A stretch of 5,422 bases of DNA, from NCBI GenBank assembly GCA_029069015.1, contig JAIEBL010000317.1, forward strand, positions 1 through 5,422, written 5' to 3'. Made by a program: the position numbers and the translations under genes. Below, piece after piece: positions 1-5,422 of the stretch (position 1 is the first letter of the stretch; each line of letters begins with the position of its first letter). This DNA comes from Clostridiales bacterium (GTDB taxonomy: Bacteria; Bacillota; Clostridia; Christensenellales; Pumilibacteraceae). The notes beneath the pieces were generated by a model. The model was not told where the DNA came from and ran no database searches. It saw only the letters and a program-made list of their open reading frames with translations.

Positions 1-879
1 ACGAAGGACAAGCTCATTGCCGCGCGCGACCGTTGCGGCTTCCGTCCGCTTTGCATGGGACGCTTGGGCGACGCTACGGTTTTTGCGAGCGAGAGCTGTG
101 CGCTCGATTGCCTGGGCGCAACGTTCGAGCGGGACATAAAGCCCGGGGAAGTCATCTCGGTGGATTTGCAGGGCAACCGCACGGTGCTTTCCGACGAGTG
201 GTCGCATAAAATGGGGCTTTGCGTGTTCGAGCTGATTTATATTGCGCGCCCCGATTCGGTCATCGACGGAATGAGCGTATATCGTGCGCGCCTCGAAATG
301 GGCAAGGCGCTCTACCGCCAAAAGCCCACGAAAGCGGACATCGTTTGCGGCGTACCCGACAGCGGGCTCGACGCCGCCCTCGGATACAGTTTGGCGTCGG
401 GCATTCGCTATGCGTCGGCGTTCGTAAAAAACCGCTATACGGGCAGAAGCTTTATTTTGCCCAACCAAGCCGATCGCGAGCGCACCGTAAACGTCAAGCT
501 CAATCCGCTCAAAGAAGAGGTTGCAGGTAAGAGCATAGTGCTCGTAGACGATTCGATCGTACGCGGTACAACGAGCGCGCGTATCATAAAATCGCTTCGA
601 AAGGCTGGCGCAAAAGAGATCCACTTGCGTATATCCAGCCCGCCGTTTAAGCATCCCTGCTATTTCGGGACGGATATCGACAGCGAGGAAAATCTGATTG
701 CCAACAAAATGGACGTGGAAGAAATCCGTAAGTCTATCGGCGCAGACAGTTTGGAATATCTGAGCCTGGAAAACTTGCTTGCGATCAAGCACGACGGTAT
801 AGATTATTGCACGGGTTGCTTTTCGGGGCAGTACCCGATTCCCGTGAAGGGCAGCGGTAAAGACAAGTTCGACGACTAG
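1..879 (+). CDS. purF: Amidophosphoribosyltransferase (PurF), 5'-truncated by the window edge
   Basis: This enzyme makes 5-phosphoribosylamine from PRPP and glutamine, the first committed step of purine synthesis, in the cytoplasm. The frame is open from base 1 (292 codons, then TAG at 877-879), so the ATG at 55 is internal and the true start, with the N-terminal catalytic cysteine of the Ntn glutaminase, lies upstream. Bases 1-160 encode the end of the glutaminase domain (AARDRCGFRPLCMG, then ASESCALD). The phosphoribosyltransferase domain follows, with PDSGLDAALGYS and the PRPP loop VLVDDSIVRGTTS at 538-576. Four cysteines match the [4Fe-4S] ligands of the Bacillus subtilis type: codons at 220, 658 (HPC), 808 and 817 (YCTGC). 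The C-terminus is complete for the family, whose usual length is about 470-500 residues. It lies 35 bases upstream of carA on the same strand, so co-transcription is likely, though purF is more often followed by other pur genes. Identification is secure. Confidence 0.97.
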   Translation, partial: TKDKLIAARDRCGFRPLCMGRLGDATVFASESCALDCLGATFERDIKPGEVISVDLQGNRTVLSDEWSHKMGLCVFELIYIARPDSVIDGMSVYRARLEMGKALYRQKPTKADIVCGVPDSGLDAALGYSLASGIRYASAFVKNRYTGRSFILPNQADRERTVNVKLNPLKEEVAGKSIVLVDDSIVRGTTSARIIKSLRKAGAKEIHLRISSPPFKHPCYFGTDIDSEENLIANKMDVEEIRKSIGADSLEYLSLENLLAIKHDGIDYCTGCFSGQYPIPVKGSGKDKFDD

Positions 880-902
880 CAACAAACGGCGGCGAAAAAG
901 CG

Positions 903-908
903 AAGGAG
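903..908 (+). promoter_or_regulatory. Ribosome binding site of carA
   Basis: AAGGAG lies six bases before the ATG at 915, a strong Shine-Dalgarno match at good spacing. It decides the carA start over the out-of-frame ATG at 908. The rest of the 35-base gap after purF shows no hairpin with a T-run, so there is no sign of a terminator between the two genes. Confidence 0.85.
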
Positions 909-914
909 TGGCAG

Positions 915-1976
915 ATGAAAAGGTATTTGATTCTTTCGGACGGAACGGTGTTCGAGGGCAGAGCGATGGGCGCAGACGGCGAAGCGCTCGGCGAGGTCGT
1001 GTTTACGACCTCTATGGTGGGCTATATGGAAACGCTGACCGACCCGAGCTACTACGGGCAAATCGTGACCCACACTTTTCCGCTGATCGGAAATTACGGC
1101 GCAATCGCGGCGGATGCGGAGAGTGAAAAGCCCGCGCTCAAAGGCTACATCGTGCGCGAAGAATGCGAAGAGGGAAGTAACTTTCGTAAAGAATGCGAGT
1201 TGGACGAGTTTCTGGTAAAAAACAATATCGTCGGGCTTTGCGATATCGACACGCGTGCGCTCGTCAAGAAGATCCGCTCCAAGGGCGTTATGAACGGTCT
1301 TATTACCGATAAAAAGGAAGTGACGCCGCAGCGGCTTAAAGAAATCCGCGCCTACAAGGTAAAAGATGCAGTGCTTTCCACCACCTGCAAGGAAGTGACC
1401 GAGCACGGCGAGGGGCGGCGCGTCGTCTTATGGGATTTCGGCGCAAAGGGGAATATCGAGCGAGCGCTCCTTTCGCGCGGGTGCAAGGTCTTGCGCGTGC
1501 CCGCAAGCGTTTCGGCAGAGGAGATCGTAGCGCTTGCGCCCCAAGGTATTATGCTGACGAACGGCGGCGGCGATCCTGCCGAAAACGTGGGCGTTATAGA
1601 GGAGCTGAAAAAGCTCAACGCGCACAAAATTCCGACGTTCGGCATTTGCTTGGGTCACCAGCTTTTGGCACTCAGCCACGGCGCACTTACCAAAAAGCTC
1701 AAATTCGGACATCGCGGCGCGAACCAACCCGTAAAAGACTTGCAGACGGGCAGAACGTATATCACGAGCCAGAATCACGGCTATGCGGTCGTTAGCGAGT
1801 CGTTGCCGGCTTCTGCAACCTTGCGGTTTATCAATGCCAACGACCGTACGGCGGAAGGCGTCGACTACACCGACATGCCCGCGTTTTCGGTGCAATTCCA
1901 TCCCGAAGCGTGCGGCGGACCGCTCGACACGTCCTTTTTGTTCGATCGCTTTATGGAACTGATCGATAACAACTAA
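915..1976 (+). CDS. carA: Carbamoyl-phosphate synthase small (glutaminase) subunit CarA
   Basis: CarA hydrolyses glutamine and passes ammonia through a tunnel to CarB, which makes carbamoyl phosphate for pyrimidine and arginine synthesis in the cytoplasm. The 353 residues fit the family (about 350-385). The N-terminal small-chain domain (about residues 1-140) has the signature TTSMVGYMETLTDPSYYGQI (residues 31-50) followed by PLIGNYG. The class I glutamine amidotransferase domain (about 170-350) has the nucleophile Cys245 in GICLGHQLLALSHG, NHGYAV near residue 291, and the catalytic pair His329 and Glu331 in FSVQFHPEACGG. All catalytic residues are present, so it should be active. One oddity is NGGGDP at 216-221, where the family normally has NGPGDP; the first Gly, which lines up with the oxyanion-hole Gly241 of E. 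coli CarA, is kept. The start is fixed by AAGGAG six bases upstream. carB follows after 61 bases, the usual carAB order. Whether it serves the pyr or arg pathway, or both, cannot be told from the sequence. Confidence 0.98.
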   Translation: MKRYLILSDGTVFEGRAMGADGEALGEVVFTTSMVGYMETLTDPSYYGQIVTHTFPLIGNYGAIAADAESEKPALKGYIVREECEEGSNFRKECELDEFLVKNNIVGLCDIDTRALVKKIRSKGVMNGLITDKKEVTPQRLKEIRAYKVKDAVLSTTCKEVTEHGEGRRVVLWDFGAKGNIERALLSRGCKVLRVPASVSAEEIVALAPQGIMLTNGGGDPAENVGVIEELKKLNAHKIPTFGICLGHQLLALSHGALTKKLKFGHRGANQPVKDLQTGRTYITSQNHGYAVVSESLPASATLRFINANDRTAEGVDYTDMPAFSVQFHPEACGGPLDTSFLFDRFMELIDNN

Positions 1977-2025
1977 ACCGTAAAAAGTAAGCTAAGCAAA
2001 ACGCAACAATACGAGAAAGAAACGC

Positions 2026-2029
2026 GGAG
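2026..2029 (+). promoter_or_regulatory. Ribosome binding site of carB
   Basis: GGAG lies eight bases before the ATG at 2038 in an A-rich leader, and supports that start. The 61-base carA-carB gap (1977-2037) is A-rich with no convincing hairpin, terminator or attenuator, so translation of carB probably depends on this site within a shared transcript. Confidence 0.75.
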
Positions 2030-2037
2030 ATAAGAGA

Positions 2038-5000
2038 ATGCCGAAGAACAAGGACATTAAAAAAGTTTTGGTTATCGGGTCGGGTCCTATCACGATAGGG
2101 CAGGCGGCGGAGTTCGACTACGCAGGCACGCAAGCGTGCCGCACGCTCAGGTCCGAAAAAATCGAGGTGGTGCTTGTCAACAGCAACCCCGCCACGATCA
2201 TGACCGATAAAGCCATGGCGGACGCCATTTACGTCGAGCCGCTCGACACCACGACACTCGAACGGATTATTGACCTTGAAAAGCCCGACAGCATATTGCC
2301 GTCGCTCGGCGGGCAAACGGGTCTTACGCTTTCCATGCAACTCGCTAAATCCGGCTTTTTGGAAAGCCGCGGCGTGCGCCTTCTCGGCATGAAGGTAGAA
2401 ACCATCGATCGCGCCGAAGATCGGCAGATGTTTAAAGACACAATGCTTTCCATCGGGCAGCCTGTCGTGCCCTCTATCGTAGTAAACGACGTAGAGTCGG
2501 CAGTCGCGTTTGCTGCGGAGGCGGGCTATCCGATTATAATCCGTCCCGCCTTTACTTTGGGCGGCGCGGGCGGCGGCATCGCCGAAAACGAGGCGGAACT
2601 GCGAGAAGTCACGAAAGGCGGCTTGGAGCTTAGTCCCATTCATCAGGTTCTCGTAGAAAAAAGCATATACGGTTGGAAAGAAATCGAGTTCGAGGTCATG
2701 CGTGACTGCGCGGGCAACGTAATCGCCATTTGCAGCATGGAAAACCTCGACCCCGTAGGCATTCACACGGGCGACAGCGTCGTCGTTGCGCCTACCGTGA
2801 CGCTCTCCGATAAAGAATTCCAGATGCTGCGTTCGGCGGCGCTCAATATCATTTCCGCGCTCGACGTCGTGGGCGGGTGCAACTGCCAATTCGCGTTAAA
2901 GCCCGACAGCTTCGAATACGCAGTCATTGAAGTCAATCCGCGCGTGAGCCGCTCCTCTGCGCTCGCGAGCAAGGCAACGGGCTATCCGATCGCCAAGGTA
3001 AGTACGCTTCTTGCGCTCGGCTACACGTTGGACGAAATTCCCAACGCCGTGACGAAGAAGACTTGCGCATGTTTCGAACCAACCGTAGACTACGTGGTGG
3101 TCAAGCTGCCCAAGTGGCCGTTCGATAAATTCGTATACGCCAAGCGCTCTTTGGGCACGCAGATGAAAGCGACGGGTGAGGTCATGTCGATTGCACCCTA
3201 CTTTGAAGCGGCGCTCATGAAAGCGGTGCGCGGCGCGGAAAATCATCTGACGCTGAAAACCGACCGCTTCGACGATTGGACGGACGAAGAGGTGTTCGAG
3301 CGGTTAATGCCAGCCACCGATTACCGCGTCTTCTTGCTCTACGAAGCGCTCCGTCGCGGCTTTACGGTGGAGCAGATCGCCGATAAGACCAAAATCGACC
3401 CGTGGTTCTTGCGCAAGATCAACGTACTCGTTTCGTTCGAGCGCGAGATCGAAAATAAACCGCTCGATAAAGATACGTACCTTCGCGGTAAAAAACTCGG
3501 CTATCCCGATAAAGCGCTTGCCGCGATCAGCGGGCACGAACTTCCCAAGCACGTTCACGCCGTGTTCAAAATGGTGGACACCTGCGGCGCGGAGTTCAAA
3601 GCCGAAACGCCGTACTTCTACTCGACCTACGATACCGAGAACGAAGCGGCATATTTCATGGACGAGCACAAGACGGGCAAACGTCGCGTCATCGTGTTCG
3701 GCTCGGGACCCATTCGCATAGGGCAGGGCATCGAGTTCGACTACGCGTCCGTCCATTGCGTGTGGGCGCTCAAAGAAGCGGGCTACGAAGTCGCCATCGT
3801 CAACAACAACCCCGAAACGGTTTCCACCGACTTCGATACGGCGGATCGGTTGTATTTCGAACCGCTTACCGCCGAAGACGTGGACAACATCATTGCGACG
3901 GAAAAGCCGTACGGCGTGGTGGTCGCGTTCGGCGGACAGACCGCCATTAAACTTACGAAACACCTTGCGGATACGGGCGTCCGCATTTTGGGCACGCCTG
4001 CCGACAGTATCGACTGCGCCGAAGACCGCGAACGGTTCGATGCTTTGCTCGAAGACCTAGGTATTGCGCGGCCGCAAGGTCTTACCGTCAAAACGCTCGA
4101 CGAAGCGCTCGCGGCGGGCACGAAACTCGGCTATCCCGTACTTATGCGTCCGTCCTACGTGCTCGGCGGGCAGAACATGATCATTGCGTTCTCAGAGTCG
4201 GATATCCGCGAGTATATGGGCGTCATTTTAGCCGAGAACAAAGACAACAACATTCTGATCGACAAATACATTATGGGCACGGAAATCGAGGTGGACGCCA
4301 TTTGCGACGGGGAAGACATTCTCATTCCCGGCATCATGGAACACATCGAACGGGCGGGTATTCACAGCGGCGACAGTATCGCCGTGTACCCGTCGCCCAA
4401 CGTGACCGACCTTATGCGCGAGAAAATCGTCGACTACACGGCGAAGCTTGCGCGCTCACTGCAAACGCGCGGTCTCGTCAATATTCAATACATTATCGCG
4501 GACAACAAGATCTACGTCATCGAGGTGAACCCGCGTTCGTCCCGTACCATTCCGTATATTTCCAAGGTAACGGGTGTGCCCATGATCCAGCTTGCGACGA
4601 TGTGCATGCTCGGTAAAAAGCTTAAAAACATGGGCTACGGAACGGGGCTCTATCCGTCCTGTCCGTACGTGGCGGTCAAAGTGCCCATTTTCAGCTTTGA
4701 AAAGCTCGCCGACCTCGATACGCATCTTGGCCCCGAAATGAAGTCCACGGGCGAAGTGCTGGGTATCGGCAAAACGCTGGACGAAGCGCTGTATAAAGGA
4801 TTGCTCGCCGCGGGCTACAAAATGAAGAAGCAGGGCGGTATCCTCATTTCGGTGCGCGATACCGACAAGCCGGAAATCTCCTTCATCGCAAAAGCGTACA
4901 GTGAACTCGGCTATAAAATCTACGCCACGGGCGGCACGGCGTGCGTGATCGAAAAGAGCGGCATTCCTTGCGAAGTGGTGCAGAAAATCAACGAGTGCCC

Positions 5001-5422
5001 CGAGAACAATACGATGACGCTTCTCTCCAGCGGCAAAATCGACTTGTTCGTGTCTACGTCCACCAAAGGACGCATACCCACGCAAGACGACGTGCGGCTC
5101 AGGCGGCGGGCGGTGGCGCTTTCGATACCTTGCCTTACGAGTATCGACACGGCGCGCGCGCTTGCGTTCTCGTTGAAGTCGCGTTATTCGCCGCTCAACA
5201 CCGAGCTTGTGAATATCAACAATATGCGTTCAGAGCGGCAGAAACTCAACTTTATCAAAATGCATGGTTGCGGCAACGACTATATTTACATCGATTGTTT
5301 GACGCGCCAAATCACCAATATGGAATCGGTGGCAGTCAACCTTTCGGATCGTCACTTCGGCGTGGGCGGCGACGGCGTGGTGTTCATCTATCCGTCGACT
5401 GTCGCGGATGCGCAAATGCGTA
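2038..5422 (+). CDS. carB: Carbamoyl-phosphate synthase large subunit fused in frame to diaminopimelate epimerase (CarB-DapF), 3'-truncated
   Basis: The CarB part makes carbamoyl phosphate from bicarbonate, two ATP and ammonia delivered by CarA. The first ATP-grasp half (residues 1 to about 400) has IGSGPITIGQAAEFDYAG, Arg129, Arg169 in IIRPAFTLGG, Glu215, His243, Gln284, Glu298 and Asn300, matching E. coli positions within one residue. About 401-547 is the oligomerisation region. The second half (about 548-930) has VFGSGPIRIGQGIEFDYASV, Arg664, Arg704 in MRPSYVLGG, His776, Gln817, Glu829 and Asn831. The MGS-like allosteric domain (about 935-1050) has YATGGTA and TKGRIP, ending in IPCLTSIDTARALA. 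CarB alone is usually about 1030-1075 residues, so it is complete by about 1050-1060. No stop codon follows: the frame runs on into a DapF N-terminus (from residue 1070) and is open at the window end, at 1128 codons. I checked every codon from 2038 to 5421. Both synthetase active sites look intact. The start has GGAG eight bases upstream. Confidence 0.95.
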   Translation, partial: MPKNKDIKKVLVIGSGPITIGQAAEFDYAGTQACRTLRSEKIEVVLVNSNPATIMTDKAMADAIYVEPLDTTTLERIIDLEKPDSILPSLGGQTGLTLSMQLAKSGFLESRGVRLLGMKVETIDRAEDRQMFKDTMLSIGQPVVPSIVVNDVESAVAFAAEAGYPIIIRPAFTLGGAGGGIAENEAELREVTKGGLELSPIHQVLVEKSIYGWKEIEFEVMRDCAGNVIAICSMENLDPVGIHTGDSVVVAPTVTLSDKEFQMLRSAALNIISALDVVGGCNCQFALKPDSFEYAVIEVNPRVSRSSALASKATGYPIAKVSTLLALGYTLDEIPNAVTKKTCACFEPTVDYVVVKLPKWPFDKFVYAKRSLGTQMKATGEVMSIAPYFEAALMKAVRGAENHLTLKTDRFDDWTDEEVFERLMPATDYRVFLLYEALRRGFTVEQIADKTKIDPWFLRKINVLVSFEREIENKPLDKDTYLRGKKLGYPDKALAAISGHELPKHVHAVFKMVDTCGAEFKAETPYFYSTYDTENEAAYFMDEHKTGKRRVIVFGSGPIRIGQGIEFDYASVHCVWALKEAGYEVAIVNNNPETVSTDFDTADRLYFEPLTAEDVDNIIATEKPYGVVVAFGGQTAIKLTKHLADTGVRILGTPADSIDCAEDRERFDALLEDLGIARPQGLTVKTLDEALAAGTKLGYPVLMRPSYVLGGQNMIIAFSESDIREYMGVILAENKDNNILIDKYIMGTEIEVDAICDGEDILIPGIMEHIERAGIHSGDSIAVYPSPNVTDLMREKIVDYTAKLARSLQTRGLVNIQYIIADNKIYVIEVNPRSSRTIPYISKVTGVPMIQLATMCMLGKKLKNMGYGTGLYPSCPYVAVKVPIFSFEKLADLDTHLGPEMKSTGEVLGIGKTLDEALYKGLLAAGYKMKKQGGILISVRDTDKPEISFIAKAYSELGYKIYATGGTACVIEKSGIPCEVVQKINECPENNTMTLLSSGKIDLFVSTSTKGRIPTQDDVRLRRRAVALSIPCLTSIDTARALAFSLKSRYSPLNTELVNINNMRSERQKLNFIKMHGCGNDYIYIDCLTRQITNMESVAVNLSDRHFGVGGDGVVFIYPSTVADAQMR
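5224..5422 (+). other. dapF: DapF (diaminopimelate epimerase) N-terminal region, continuous with carB and cut by the window edge
   Basis: DapF interconverts LL- and meso-diaminopimelate for lysine and peptidoglycan synthesis. In the same frame as carB, residues 1070-1128 read as a DapF start: LNFIKMHGCGNDYIYIDC, with Asn1080 aligned to the substrate-binding Asn11 of E. coli DapF, then LSDRHFGVGGDGVVFIYP (1102-1119) and ADAQMR, which in the family comes just before the first active-site cysteine segment. That cysteine and its partner fall outside the window, so activity cannot be judged. An ATG at 5224 (residue 1063) is the only nearby candidate for separate initiation, 12 residues before the Met of KMHG. 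No Shine-Dalgarno is seen before it, unlike carA and carB. Stand-alone DapF normally starts about five residues before KMHG, where the codon here is not a start. A fused domain is therefore favoured over a separate overlapping gene. Confidence 0.88.

Noticed and set aside
55..57. ATG at 55 as a possible purF start
   Set aside because: The frame upstream to base 1 already encodes conserved PurF residues (AARDRCGFRPLC), so this Met is internal.
876..1406. 176-codon open frame on the minus strand
   Set aside because: Lies opposite carA, whose motifs fully explain the region.
1977..2037. Possible attenuator or terminator between carA and carB
   Set aside because: The gap is A-rich with only weak self-complementarity and no T-run; just a ribosome binding site is supported.
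1951..2889. 312-codon open frame on the minus strand
   Set aside because: It lies antisense to carB, has no family motifs and is rich in Arg, His and Ala, typical of a shadow frame opposite a codon-biased gene.
2110..3746. Identical 14-base words GAGTTCGACTACGC at 2110-2123 and 3733-3746
   Set aside because: They encode the same EFDYA motif in the two homologous halves of CarB, an ancient internal duplication, not a mobile or regulatory repeat.
3304..3963. 219-codon open frame on the minus strand
   Set aside because: Antisense to conserved CarB sequence; no recognisable domain or ribosome binding site.
4456..5085. 209-codon open frame on the minus strand
   Set aside because: Antisense to the second ATP-grasp half and MGS domain of CarB; composition is that of a shadow.

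Overview
The window holds three same-strand genes with no room for others: the 3' part of purF (1-879), complete carA (915-1976), and a long frame that starts as carB at 2038 and is still open at the last base. Intergenic gaps are 35 and 61 bases. There are no RNA genes, mobile elements, CRISPR arrays, terminators or long non-coding stretches. By eye the DNA is moderately GC-rich. The proteins look like those of Clostridia (Firmicutes): a PurF with all four iron-sulfur ligand cysteines, a CarB with clostridial-type wording around its ATP-grasp motifs, and a DapF with the K-M-H-G-x-G-N-D-Y start. An uncultured anaerobic Clostridia member is the best guess. This is inference from protein style, not a database match.

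Region by region: 1-879 encodes the end of the glutaminase domain and the whole phosphoribosyltransferase domain of amidophosphoribosyltransferase, the first committed step of purine synthesis. carA encodes the glutaminase subunit of carbamoyl-phosphate synthetase, with its catalytic Cys-His-Glu residues. From 2038 a full-length synthetase subunit follows (two ATP-grasp halves, oligomerisation region, C-terminal MGS-like allosteric domain). CarA and CarB together make carbamoyl phosphate for pyrimidines and arginine.

The remarkable point is the 3' end. Reading codon by codon from 2038 to 5421 I find no stop (1128 codons). After the CarB MGS domain ends, near residue 1050, the same frame continues after a short linker into the N-terminus of diaminopimelate epimerase (DapF, lysine and peptidoglycan synthesis), recognisable from residue 1070 onward. 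No ribosome binding site is visible before the possible internal ATG at 5224. The window therefore appears to encode a CarB-DapF fusion protein, cut by the window edge before the DapF catalytic cysteines. It would join carbamoyl-phosphate synthesis to meso-diaminopimelate formation in one polypeptide, beside a purine gene.
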